Made by a program: the position numbers and the translations under genes | Shown: piece by piece, positions 35,378 through 43,218 of the stretch | Layout of the letters: every line of letters starts with the position of its first letter | Numbering within the stretch: the first letter of the stretch is position 1 | Source: an uncultured Lachnospiraceae bacterium | GTDB lineage: Bacteria > Bacillota > Clostridia > Lachnospirales > Lachnospiraceae | Assembly: GCA_947589315.1 (NCBI GenBank) | Contig: CANPZE010000005.1 | Location: 21,211 to 85,210, forward strand | DNA length: 64,000 bases | Direction: 5' to 3' | Notes under the pieces: model-generated | Database searches by the model: none | What the model was told of the DNA's origin: nothing | Seen by the model: only the letters and a program-made list of their open reading frames with translations

Positions 35378-37564
35378 TTATGCTTTTAAGATCTTTTTCA
35401 CATCCACTTTCAGGTTCTTGCTTTCCTTATAAGGACGGAACAGCAGATAGATAAAGCCGGCCAGCAGCAGGAACGCCACCACAGTACCTGCGCCAAAGGC
35501 GCCTGTAGTAATAAGGGTACCGATCTGATATATGCAAAGTGACACGAGGTAGGCAAGGATTGTCTGATAGCCAATCGCAAACCAGAACCACTTAGTATTA
35601 TTCATTTCTCTTTTAATGGCGCCCATCGCCGCAAAACAAGGCGCACACAGCAGATTGAATACCATATAGGAATATGCTGCAACCGCCGTAAGGCTGCCTG
35701 CCAGCTGCCCCCAGTATTCTGCCCCGTCTTCCGCTACCTCGGCAAAACCAAAGAGGATGCCGAAGGTACCAACTACGTTTTCTTTTGCGATCAGGCCGCT
35801 GACTGCCGCCACGGACATTTTCCAGTTGCCCCAGCCCAGCGGCGCAAAGACCGGCGCCAGGACATGCCCTATGGAGGCCAGGATACTATTCTCTAATTCT
35901 TCTGCTTCCAGCATCCGGAAGCTTCCCCCTACCCAGCCAAAGCCCTGGAGGAACCAAAGAATGATCGTTGATAACAGGATGATCGTACCTGCCTTTTTAA
36001 TAAAGGACCAGCCACGTTCCCACATACTGCGCAGCACATTGCCTACGGTAGGAAGATGGTAAGCCGGCAGCTCCATTACGAAGGGGGCCGGATCCCCGGC
36101 AAACATTTTAGTCTTCTTCAGGATGATCCCTGAACAGATCACTGCTGCGATACCTACCAGATATGCGCTGTAAGATACCCACCATGCGTTATGGAACAAT
36201 GCGCCTGCGATCAGGGCAATGATCGGGAGCTTCGCTCCACAGGGAATAAAAGTGGTTGTCATGATTGTCATTTTTCGGTCTCTGTCACTCTCAATGGTTC
36301 TGGAGGCCATAATACCGGGAACGCCACATCCGCTTCCAATCAGCATCGGGATAAAAGATTTGCCGGACAAGCCAAACCTCCGGAAGATACGGTCCATAAC
36401 AAAGGCTACTCTCGCCATATAACCACAGGATTCCAGAAATGCCAGGAAAATAAACAGAATCAGCATCTGAGGCACGAATCCCAATACGGCGCCCACCCCG
36501 GCAATAATACCATCCAGAAGCAGGCTCTGGAGCCATCCGGCACAGCCAATAGCATTCAGGCCATTTTCTACCAGTACAGGAATACCGGGGATCCAGAGCT
36601 TTTCAATGCCAAAAAGATGCCATCCGTCACCAAATACCCCATCATTGGCCCAGTCTGTGGCAATGGTCCCCACTGTAGTTACCGACACATAATATACGAT
36701 CCACATAACTACAAGGAAAATGGGAAGGGCCAGGATCCGGTTGGTAACGATCCTGTCAATCTTGTCAGAGGTACTCATCTGCTCTTTCTCGTTTTTACTA
36801 TAACATTTATCAATGATGGAAGAAATATATACATATCTCTCATTGGTGATAATACTCTCTACATCATCGTCCATCGCCTCTTCCAGTTCCTGGATCTCCT
36901 GGCCTGCGTCCGGCACACGATCCATCAGCTCCGGTATCTTATCGTCCTGCTCCAGCAGTTTAATGGCAAAAAATCTTTTCTGGCTTTCTTCCACAACGCC
37001 CGCCAGCTTATCTTCTACCCGGCCGATAATGTCTTCCACCTGCGGAGCAAAGCCATGTATCGGGGCGACAGACTTCCTTGCCGCCTGGGCAACCGCTTCT
37101 TCTGCAGCCTCCTGGATGCCCGTACCCTTTAAAGCGGAGATTCCCACTACCGGGCAGCCCATTTTTTCCCGAAGCTTATCCATATGTATTGTATCGCCCT
37201 TTTTCTTTACCAGGTCGGTCATGTTTACCGCCATGACTACCGGAATCCCCAATTCCATAAGCTGGGTGGTAAGATACAGATTCCTTTCAATATTGGTGCC
37301 ATCCACAATATTCAGGATCACATCCGGCTTCTCCTGGATCAGATAATTCCTGGCGACCACTTCCTCCAGGGTATAGGGAGAAAGGGAATAGATCCCCGGA
37401 AGATCCATAATGGTCACATCCTTGTTGCCCTTCAGCTTTCCTTCCTTTTTTTCCACTGTTACCCCCGGCCAATTGCCCACAAACTGGTTAGAGCCGGTCA
37501 ATGCATTAAAAAGCGTGGTCTTACCGCAGTTTGGATTCCCTGCTAACGCAATTTGAATCGACAT
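35378..37564 (-). CDS. feoB: Ferrous iron transporter FeoB
   Basis: 728 residues. N-terminal G-domain with G1 GNPNCGKTT, G3 DLPGIYSLSPYT and G4 VNMTD; a helical spacer; then the polytopic Gate region (from about 275) with GVPGIMASRTIE and the paired C-terminal Gate motif near SCAPCFAAMGAIKREM-like residues. It imports Fe2+ through the inner membrane. Gene order feoA-feoA-feoB-Cys-rich gene matches anaerobic Firmicutes. The 133-base gap to feoA contains a TTAG-N6-CTAA site. Confidence 0.96.
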   Translation of the reverse strand: MSIQIALAGNPNCGKTTLFNALTGSNQFVGNWPGVTVEKKEGKLKGNKDVTIMDLPGIYSLSPYTLEEVVARNYLIQEKPDVILNIVDGTNIERNLYLTTQLMELGIPVVMAVNMTDLVKKKGDTIHMDKLREKMGCPVVGISALKGTGIQEAAEEAVAQAARKSVAPIHGFAPQVEDIIGRVEDKLAGVVEESQKRFFAIKLLEQDDKIPELMDRVPDAGQEIQELEEAMDDDVESIITNERYVYISSIIDKCYSKNEKEQMSTSDKIDRIVTNRILALPIFLVVMWIVYYVSVTTVGTIATDWANDGVFGDGWHLFGIEKLWIPGIPVLVENGLNAIGCAGWLQSLLLDGIIAGVGAVLGFVPQMLILFIFLAFLESCGYMARVAFVMDRIFRRFGLSGKSFIPMLIGSGCGVPGIMASRTIESDRDRKMTIMTTTFIPCGAKLPIIALIAGALFHNAWWVSYSAYLVGIAAVICSGIILKKTKMFAGDPAPFVMELPAYHLPTVGNVLRSMWERGWSFIKKAGTIILLSTIILWFLQGFGWVGGSFRMLEAEELENSILASIGHVLAPVFAPLGWGNWKMSVAAVSGLIAKENVVGTFGILFGFAEVAEDGAEYWGQLAGSLTAVAAYSYMVFNLLCAPCFAAMGAIKREMNNTKWFWFAIGYQTILAYLVSLCIYQIGTLITTGAFGAGTVVAFLLLAGFIYLLFRPYKESKNLKVDVKKILKA

Positions 37565-37633
37565 AACTTTTACCTCATTTCTATTTTTCTATTTCTATTT
37601 TTTCTTTTTTTAGTCCGTTTCAACTATCTTGTG

Positions 37634-37647
37634 TTAGTAGTGACTAA
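37634..37647. promoter_or_regulatory. TTAG-N6-CTAA palindrome between feoA and feoB
   Basis: TTAGTAGTGACTAA has the same outer bases as the TTAGTATACTCTAA element at the feo promoter. It lies 70 bases upstream of the feoB start and may let the metal regulator act on feoB separately. Binding is inferred. Confidence 0.45.
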
Positions 37648-37697
37648 TATCTCTGCATAAAAAACTTCCCTTACGGGATACTTGTCAGCCACTGCTA

Positions 37698-37919
37698 TTA
37701 CTCGACCTGTATCATTTCTGCATCTGCCTTGCGCAATGATAATTCATAGCCTCGAACAGTTACCTCCACCGGATCTCCCAACGGAGCTACCTTCCGTACA
37801 AAGATTTCTACTCCCTTCGTGATCCCCATATCCATAATACGTCTTTTGACAGGTCCCTCGCCGGTCAATTTGACTACTCGGACCTTTTCGCCACATTTGA
37901 TATCTCTTAATGTCTTCAT
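37698..37919 (-). CDS. feoA: FeoA domain protein (first of two in the transcript after the leader gene)
   Basis: 73 residues from the ATG at 37919 after AAGGAGA. An SH3-like FeoA fold: LRDIKCGEKVRVVKLTGEGPVKRRIMDMGITKGVEIFVRKVAPLGDPVEV...YELSLRKADAEMIQV. FeoA proteins are thought to bind FeoB and tune its activity. It sits between the other feoA gene and feoB. Confidence 0.92.
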   Translation of the reverse strand: MKTLRDIKCGEKVRVVKLTGEGPVKRRIMDMGITKGVEIFVRKVAPLGDPVEVTVRGYELSLRKADAEMIQVE

Positions 37920-37988
37920 GTTCTCTCCTTCCAACGCCAAAACAGAAGTCCTCAGCACCGCAACACGGCCAGAACCATCCAGATACCA

Positions 37989-38201
37989 TCAGCCTACCTG
38001 GATCTTATTTGCCATGTCTTTGCCGATCGCTACTCTGGACTCCTTAACATTCACGATCATGTTGCCCCCGATCGCGGAAACTACAGTCACCGTTCCCCCA
38101 ACTACAAAACCTAAATTCTCCAGGAATCTTCTGGTCTCTTCTTTGCCGCCTACTTTGCGGATCACAGTAGGTTCTCCAGCATTTACCATAGTTAAAGGCA
38201 T
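37989..38201 (-). CDS. feoA: Second FeoA-like protein
   Basis: 70 residues starting MPLTMVNAG; the ATG at 38201 is nine bases after AGAGG, better than two nearer ATGs upstream. FeoA-type SH3 pattern (GKEETRRFLENLGFVVGGTVTVVSAIGGNMIVNVKESRVAIG). It is clearly different from the neighbouring FeoA, and paired FeoA proteins are common in Clostridia. First gene of the feo transcript, directly under the regulated promoter. Confidence 0.9.
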   Translation of the reverse strand: MPLTMVNAGEPTVIRKVGGKEETRRFLENLGFVVGGTVTVVSAIGGNMIVNVKESRVAIGKDMANKIQVG

Positions 38202-38249
38202 ACTCATCATCCTCTTCTCAATATTTGTGCAATCTATCTTTGCTTCATG

Positions 38250-38284
38250 GTTAGTATACTCTAACTTTCATTAGTTGTCAACTA
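38250..38284 (-). promoter_or_regulatory. feo promoter with palindromes on both -35 and -10
   Basis: On minus: -35 TTGACA (38276-38281), spacer 17, -10 TATACT (38253-38258). The -35 is inside the dyad TAGTTGACAACTA (38272-38284) and the -10 inside GTTAG-N6-CTAAC (38250-38265). This arrangement predicts repression, most simply by the divergent DtxR-type regulator when iron is plentiful. Sequence and geometry are seen; the regulator is inferred. Confidence 0.75.
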
Positions 38285-38300
38285 TTTTTTTGTAAAATCC

Positions 38301-38328
38301 TTGAGTTATTGAAATGATATGCTATAAT
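38301..38328 (+). promoter_or_regulatory. Promoter of the DtxR-type regulator gene
   Basis: TTGAGT (38301-38306), spacer 16, TATAAT (38323-38328), about 80 bases before the ATG at 38407. It is divergent from the feo promoter, about 20 bases from its -35 dyad. Confidence 0.7.
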
Positions 38329-38406
38329 AAAATTTAATTTAAAAGCGTTTATTATAACTGTGCGTCCTGCGCATAATACAAGAAAGGAATCGTAGGCAAT
38401 AACATC

Positions 38407-38802
38407 ATGAAATCAAATGAATCTGCTGAAAATTATTTAGAAACTATTCTTATCTTAAGCAAGAGTAAGCCTGTAGTGCGTTCTGTAGATATCGCCGAGG
38501 AACTGGGATTTAAAAAGTCCAGTGTTAGCGTAGCCATGAAGCATCTGCGGGAAAAGGAACATATTACCGTTACAAAGGAAGGCTATATCTATCTGACAGA
38601 TGCCGGCAGGGAGATCGCTGAAATGATCTATGAACGCCATGAGCTGCTTTCCTCCTGGCTGGTAGAACTGGGCGTGGATCCGGAGATTGCCTCCGAGGAT
38701 GCCTGCCGGATCGAACACGTGATCAGCAAGGAAAGTTTTCAGGCTATCAAGAGCCATATGGTCTCTTCTGGAATATTGCCGGCAGCGCAGGCAGCAGAAT
38801 AG
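38407..38802 (+). CDS. DtxR/MntR-family metal-dependent regulator
   Basis: 131 residues: an N-terminal winged helix (ESAENYLETILILSKSKPVVRSVDIAEELGFKKSSVSVAMKHLREKEHITV) and a metal-binding dimerisation domain (MIYERHELLSSWLVELGVDPEIASEDACRIEHVIS, with the conserved Glu, His and Cys/His positions). No third SH3-like domain, as in MntR-size members. Divergence from feo suggests iron control, but manganese sensing is possible. A lipoprotein gene starts 36 bases downstream. Confidence 0.92.
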   Translation: MKSNESAENYLETILILSKSKPVVRSVDIAEELGFKKSSVSVAMKHLREKEHITVTKEGYIYLTDAGREIAEMIYERHELLSSWLVELGVDPEIASEDACRIEHVISKESFQAIKSHMVSSGILPAAQAAE

Positions 38803-38838
38803 TCAGTAGCAGAATGATCATTAGGAGGAATATAGCAT

Positions 38839-39459
38839 ATGCGAAAGGGACGGAAGAAAAATAAGGCATACCTGACAATTCAATCAATAGCGATAGCCAT
38901 AAGCCTGCTGGCGGGCTGTTCCAAGGCAGGCCCCCAAGAGACGCAGCTGCAGGAAAGCCAGCCTTCTCCGGAAGCCGCTGCAACAAGAACGGAAGAGGAA
39001 ACGGTCCAGCTTCCAGAGGCGCTTCCTCTGGAGTTTGTCTTTTCCAGCGGAGTTGGCGCCTGGAGAACCAGCCTGACATTGGAGCGGAATGGTTCCTTTA
39101 AGGGCAGATATGAGGATGCAGATATAGGAGCGATATCATTTTGTGAATTCAGCGGACAATTTAAGGATATCAAGCAGGTAAATCCCTATACCTATTCCAT
39201 GACCTTAGGCAAATTAAAAGTCAAAGATAAGGTTGGAAAGACATGGAAGAAAAACGGGGTGCTGTATACAGCGGCAGAGGCTTATGGGTTGGAAAAGGGA
39301 AAGAAATTTCTTTTTTATACGCCGGAAGCGCCCACCAAAAAACTTGAATTTCTAAGCTGGTACTGGGGAACTATGGCGAAAAAGCTGCCCAAAAAACTTT
39401 CCTGCTATGCAATTTATAATAAAAAGATGGAATATGGATTTTTTTCAGAGAACTCCTAG
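38839..39459 (+). CDS. Putative lipoprotein of unknown function
   Basis: 206 residues; ATG after AGGAGG. Basic N-terminus, hydrophobic stretch and lipobox LLAGC (Cys at about 29), then a low-complexity Gln/Glu/Ser linker and a compact domain (about 60-195, PLEFVFSSGVGAWRTSLTLERNGSFKG...). The domain start resembles small beta-rich lipoproteins of Clostridia, with no function known. It follows the metal regulator closely, so it may be co-expressed with it. Confidence 0.75.
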   Translation: MRKGRKKNKAYLTIQSIAIAISLLAGCSKAGPQETQLQESQPSPEAAATRTEEETVQLPEALPLEFVFSSGVGAWRTSLTLERNGSFKGRYEDADIGAISFCEFSGQFKDIKQVNPYTYSMTLGKLKVKDKVGKTWKKNGVLYTAAEAYGLEKGKKFLFYTPEAPTKKLEFLSWYWGTMAKKLPKKLSCYAIYNKKMEYGFFSENS

Positions 39460-39496
39460 GCAATAAGGAAGCCAAATGACTGCCATATCCGGTCAG

Positions 39497-39525
39497 TTGA
39501 CTTTTGACTATAGCTTCTGTATTAT
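39497..39525 (+). promoter_or_regulatory. Promoter of the Hpt gene
   Basis: TTGACT (39497-39502), spacer 17, TATTAT (39520-39525), about 50 bases before the ATG at 39578. It implies independent expression from the lipoprotein gene. Confidence 0.65.
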
Positions 39526-39577
39526 GATATTAATACGTATCAGCTATAAATAGCAATCAGACAGGAGGAGGAAAGAT

Positions 39578-39931
39578 ATGACTGAGGAGCTGAGAAATGA
39601 ATTGATCCAGGCGGGGATAGATATAGATGGCACAATGGATCGCTTTATGAACAATGAAGGGCTTTTCATTAAGTTTATCAAAAAATTTAAAAATGACCCC
39701 ACTATGGCTGCACTGGATCAGGCGCTGCAGGACAAAGATGCAGAGGAAGGATTTAAGCAGGCTCATACGCTAAAGGGGGTTGCTTCTAACTTCGGGATGC
39801 ATCGGTTGTTAAAAAGCCTGGAGCCCATGGTGGAGATCCTTCGGGCCGGAAAAATAGACGGGATCGATGAATACTGGTCAGACGTACAGCTGCAGCACCA
39901 TCTTCTCAGTGAAGCCATTGATAAGATATGA
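39578..39931 (+). CDS. Stand-alone Hpt (histidine phosphotransfer) domain protein
   Basis: 117 residues; ATG follows AGGAGGAGG. An all-helical Hpt domain with the phospho-accepting H63 in QAHTLKGVASNFG. It should pass phosphate between a hybrid kinase receiver and a response regulator. No hybrid kinase or receiver gene is adjacent, so its partners are elsewhere. Its 3' end borders an IS66 relic. Confidence 0.9.
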   Translation: MTEELRNELIQAGIDIDGTMDRFMNNEGLFIKFIKKFKNDPTMAALDQALQDKDAEEGFKQAHTLKGVASNFGMHRLLKSLEPMVEILRAGKIDGIDEYWSDVQLQHHLLSEAIDKI

Positions 39932-39951
39932 GAGCAGGGATAAGCCCAAAG

Positions 39952-40143
39952 ATCGAAGCCCATCCACAGAAGACCCTTAATCTGGTCGGGACGCCTTCTA
40001 CAGAACAAAAACAGAGTGCCTTTTTCAAATGGATCCTGTTTGTATTTCACCGATGATCATAGACAGCCCGTCAATACTTTTCAAAGGTCAACATATCCGC
40101 ATGGGGTCACAACTCTGTGGATGCCGGCAGCGTCTTCAAACAT
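39952..40143 (-). pseudogene. IS66-family TnpB (Orf2) relic
   Basis: On minus, starting at an ATG at 40143 after GGGAGG, the translation reads GIHRVVTPCGYVDL, then in a second frame KSIDGLSMIIGE, then in a third DPFEKGTLFLFCRRRPDQIKGLLWMG. Together these follow the IS66 TnpB pattern (CGYTDMRKSIDGL ... FLFCNRRRDRLKALLWEGDGF). At least two frameshifts and a stop disrupt it, and the C-terminal third is missing at the Hpt border. It shows past transposition here. The rest of 39932-40308 has no gene. Confidence 0.8.
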
Positions 40144-40308
40144 GAGCCACCTCCCGGATGATCCGTGAGAGCGATTTACTCTTGCATCTTATATAATACC
40201 TCAATCATGCAGTATCAATCTTATTGTTTATTACAATTAGTGTATTAGAAACAAATGATTGTAGCGTTTTTAAGGCAAGCTAAAGAATCACATTGTCAGG
40301 GTATATGT

Positions 40309-40737
40309 TCACATAATTAAATGTTTTCTATAATCAATCGTATCAATTCCATACACTTCCGTATCTATGCATTCAAACAAGTCCGGATCAAACAAAGCTA
40401 AATTATATCCAGCACTATGCATTACGCTTTTATATTCGATACCAGCATATTCCGCAACACCATCATGGATAATACTCTTAACAAAATCGGTAATATATTG
40501 GGTCGGAACATAATCCAAGGCACTATCACTCCTTCTCATTATTTTACCCATTTCATTATTTATCTTTTTTAAGTGTTCTTTGTTAATCGCATATTCTAAG
40601 CAATCCAATCCCTCTATAAAGGGACTGATTTGATTAATCCTCTTTAAATCAACAACAATTATATCTTTTTTCAATCTAAACTTTCCAACTGTTACATAAT
40701 CATATGCACCAGCTCTCGCCTCATCATAAACTACTCC
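40309..40737 (-). pseudogene. RES-domain (NAD+ phosphorylase toxin-like) fragment, 5'-truncated
   Basis: An open frame of about 142 codons. DEARAGAYDYVTVGKFRLKKDIIVVDL followed by DYVPTQYITDFVK and GIEYKSVMHSAGYNLALFDPDLFEC matches the C-terminal two thirds of RES domains, which degrade NAD+ in toxin-antitoxin modules. The N-terminal part with the conserved Arg and Tyr is missing: the frame opens right at the end of the sce7725-like gene, overlapping its stop. The only start is a TTG at 40674. It is probably a relic, or a partial protein translated by coupling. Confidence 0.7.
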
Positions 40738-41654
40738 TTATCCAAATATCTTCCCATTAGCTCTAAATGATGCATAATAGATAGTTTTTTCACTGTTCCC
40801 AAACCCGGATAAGCTTCTCGGTTATATAAATCTTCAAACTCTCTCATTGCTACAGTATCAAGTCCCTTTTCTTCATTCCATTCCACTAGTTTTGACAATG
40901 CTTCTTGAAATTTTCCGGCAGGATCACTAATGTCATCATTCGAATCAGAGACAAAATGCTTTATGCGTAAACTATTATCCTTATCGAAATATACAATATG
41001 TATCACAACCGCATATGGAGCAAACCCGGTTTCATTATATTCTTCACCAACTACAGAGTAATCAGCAAACCCCACATATCCATCTTCCTGATAGTATAAA
41101 TGATCTTCTGAAAAAGGCTCATCGTCAACTTCAATATAATCATTATTTCTGTCTAGTTTGTTAAATTTATCTGCCAAAAGTACTCTATTTTTTCTTATCT
41201 TCCTTCTAAACCCACTTTCATCTGGTATTAAATTGTACTTAACATCTGTTTCTGCAAAGTATACTTCGTAAACAGAAATTGCATCTTTGTTATTGCAAAT
41301 CGTTCCCATATTATCTGCATATCTTTCAATAAATTCCTCCGGCTTCAAATTTGGTTTGAGCAAATTCATAAAAATAACATTATCATTTTCCTTTAGAATT
41401 GCAGACAGACCTTCCTTTAATTTCTGATTTTTCTCCTCCTTGGCATCACTATTAAAACTACCCACTTTGGGATTAGTAATGATAGCTATCTGTTTACCAT
41501 TCACTCCATATTTTTCTATGGTTTTAACAAGCGTAGAAGATAATTTTACAGGTTCGATGATTGGTGTAATTCTACTGCTCAAAACACCTTTCTCTACCAA
41601 TTCTCGTAATGCAATTAATTCAAATTGTCGTCCTCGTAAATAAGGAAAATACAT
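40731..41654 (-). CDS. sce7725/Beta-protein-like family protein
   Basis: 307 residues from the ATG at 41654, which follows GGAGG inside the end of the upstream gene. The N-terminus YFPYLRGRQFELIALRELV...ITPIIEPVK has the look of the Beta_protein/sce7725 family, predicted to form a TIM-barrel-like fold. Function is unknown; homologues sit beside sce7726-type genes in mobile or defence-like loci. Translational coupling with the upstream sce7726-like gene is likely (start two bases from its stop). Base composition is more A/T-rich than flanking genes. Confidence 0.7.
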   Translation of the reverse strand: MYFPYLRGRQFELIALRELVEKGVLSSRITPIIEPVKLSSTLVKTIEKYGVNGKQIAIITNPKVGSFNSDAKEEKNQKLKEGLSAILKENDNVIFMNLLKPNLKPEEFIERYADNMGTICNNKDAISVYEVYFAETDVKYNLIPDESGFRRKIRKNRVLLADKFNKLDRNNDYIEVDDEPFSEDHLYYQEDGYVGFADYSVVGEEYNETGFAPYAVVIHIVYFDKDNSLRIKHFVSDSNDDISDPAGKFQEALSKLVEWNEEKGLDTVAMREFEDLYNREAYPGLGTVKKLSIMHHLELMGRYLDKE

Positions 41655-41655
41655 A

Positions 41656-42516
41656 CTACGCACCTCCATATTGATGTTCTAAAAATGCTTCTAGTTTCTG
41701 ATAATCATTAAATGTTAATTCCATAAAATAAGCCAAAAACTTTAATTCATATGGAATCTTAACAAACTCTTCTTTCTCTAGCTGCATTCTCTTTTTTAAT
41801 ATCCTTAAAACAAGTAAATATGACTCTTCTATCGGTATCTGTAAAAACATTTTCTTACAAGCAGAATAGTATTTAAACTGTGTAACTTCTGGTAAATAAC
41901 CATATCGTTGAGCAATTATATTTTCATATTCACTTTTTCTCAATAATTTAAAAATAACCTCCTTATCCAAACCACCGATGTATCTTTGCGGTTTTTGGAT
42001 TGTACCCAACTTACCATTTTTTCGCAATACATATATACCCACCGGCTTATCAATATTTCCTAACACTTTCTGTAACTGTTGTAGATTTTTCTCATAAGTA
42101 ACTGTGGCTACATGGTCAAAAGCCTTATAATAGTCATCTATCTGAGAATTTAGTCTATCTAAATTATCCAATTCCGTTTTTATCTCATAGACAACAGCCT
42201 TTCCATTTATTAATACAAAATCTGCTTTAGATTTAGCAATCGCCACTTCTGTTAAAGCTGTTGTTGTGTTAACACTATGTACACCTAACAGTAACTTATT
42301 CAACAAAGTATTCTTATAAAAGTATTCGTTTCGGTAATGATTGTTTAGTTCACAATAAATTTCGCTTATTAATTCCCGATTATTCTTTTGATCCGCATTA
42401 CTTATATAACGTCTTACTACTGACGAATACACATTATCCACTTTCCCATCTATAAAATGACGGAGCATATTGCGAGTAAATATTCTATTTAAATTATTCA
42501 TTTTATTTATTTCCAT
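41656..42516 (-). CDS. sce7726-like PD-(D/E)XK nuclease-fold protein
   Basis: 286 residues from the ATG at 42516, nine bases after AAGGAG. The region E90 (TEVAIAKSK), D99 (ADFVLING), E111-x-K113 (VVYEIKTELDNLDRL) is a clear PD-(D/E)XK-type nuclease core near residue 85-125, followed by a helical C-terminal half. This matches the sce7726 family. Its partner sce7725-like gene follows directly. A DNA-cleaving defence or plasmid-related role is plausible but unproven. A/T-rich compared with neighbours. Confidence 0.72.
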   Translation of the reverse strand: MEINKMNNLNRIFTRNMLRHFIDGKVDNVYSSVVRRYISNADQKNNRELISEIYCELNNHYRNEYFYKNTLLNKLLLGVHSVNTTTALTEVAIAKSKADFVLINGKAVVYEIKTELDNLDRLNSQIDDYYKAFDHVATVTYEKNLQQLQKVLGNIDKPVGIYVLRKNGKLGTIQKPQRYIGGLDKEVIFKLLRKSEYENIIAQRYGYLPEVTQFKYYSACKKMFLQIPIEESYLLVLRILKKRMQLEKEEFVKIPYELKFLAYFMELTFNDYQKLEAFLEHQYGGA

Positions 42517-42754
42517 CAGCTCCATCTCCTTCCAATGCTTGATTATTTAATTATACGATACCATACTTTTTTGCAAATTCAAAGATGATTTTTCAAATCA
42601 TTTCAGCATTCTCTATTGAATTTGAAATCTCATCATTCCAGTTAATCTATTGGCAAAACTGTATTACTAAAATAAAACAAACCATATAGAGCATTTATCA
42701 TTTTACAACAATCTAATTTTGTGGCTATTGTTGCTTTCTGTAATTTCTTTTTCC

Positions 42755-42930
42755 CTAAATGCTCCCGTGCCTCATCCGATAAGCTTTCCATCTTGTTTCT
42801 AATACTATCAATTGTTTTTGAAATGCTATCTGTTCCGTAAGTACCTTCATTCTTGTATGGCACTCCTTATCTATCTCATGCAGATATTCATTCAATCCCA
42901 TTGTTGAGCCATAGTTTCTATCAATAATTC
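42755..42930 (-). pseudogene. TnpV-like transposon protein relic
   Basis: One frame on minus reads NYGSTMGLNEYLHEIDKECH then TRMKVLTEQIA, which resembles the C-terminal part of TnpV proteins of clostridial transposons (LNEYLHEIDxxxxERMxxLxEQMA). It then loses similarity and stops at 42755. The N-terminal half is missing. With the IS66 relic at 40 kb it brackets the sce7726/sce7725/RES cassette. Confidence 0.5.
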
Positions 42931-43059
42931 CCGGCTGTCTATTACGCTATCTATGTATTTCCCCTCATTCTCCATAGAGCGCAGATCATCTTCTTCTGCA
43001 GCTTCTACAGTCAGTGGTTTCAATATCAATCTACTTGTTTCCAGATTATAATTATGCAT
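42892..43059 (-). CDS. Short ORF with GNAT-like N-terminus, probable fragment
   Basis: 55 codons with a good ribosome site (GGAGGTGTAGCTA then ATG at 43059). The first 20 residues (NLETSRLILKPLTVEAAEE) look like the beginning of a GNAT acetyltransferase; the rest (SMENEGKYIDSVIDSRELL) does not continue that fold, and it ends where the TnpV-like relic runs in another frame. It is probably a fusion or truncated remnant rather than a working enzyme. The remaining part of 42526-43218 has only the S9 terminator and a further unconvincing ORF. Confidence 0.4.
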   Translation of the reverse strand: MHNYNLETSRLILKPLTVEAAEEDDLRSMENEGKYIDSVIDSRELLIETMAQQWD

Positions 43060-43101
43060 TAGCTACACCTCCAGGCCATGCCGGTACAATGACTTTAGCA
43101 G

Positions 43102-43150
43102 AAAAAAAAGAGATGTTCTTAGAATGATTTAACATTCCATGGAACATCCC
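43102..43150 (-). terminator. Terminator of the rplM-rpsI transcript
   Basis: On minus, GGGATGTTC (43142-43150) pairs with GAACATCTC (43110-43118), with an inner GAATG/CATTC stem, followed by eight T (43102-43109). It lies about 70 bases after the rpsI stop. Confidence 0.88.
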
Positions 43151-43218
43151 TTAAAATTCAATTCCTGCACTCTTTTCTTGTTACTTTGTGAATCAAATTA
43201 AGCGCAGCCCATAGGTTT

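Noticed and set aside
37665..37685. TCCC-GTAA-GGGA followed by T6 between feoA and feoB (minus)
   Set aside because: A four-pair stem is too short to call a terminator; feo genes are expected to be co-transcribed.
42642..42863. 73-codon minus-strand ORF starting MPYKNEGTYG
   Set aside because: Its GTG start overlaps the only possible ribosome site, it runs across the TnpV-like relic in another frame, and nothing in it resembles a known protein. It is more likely chance coding in decayed DNA.
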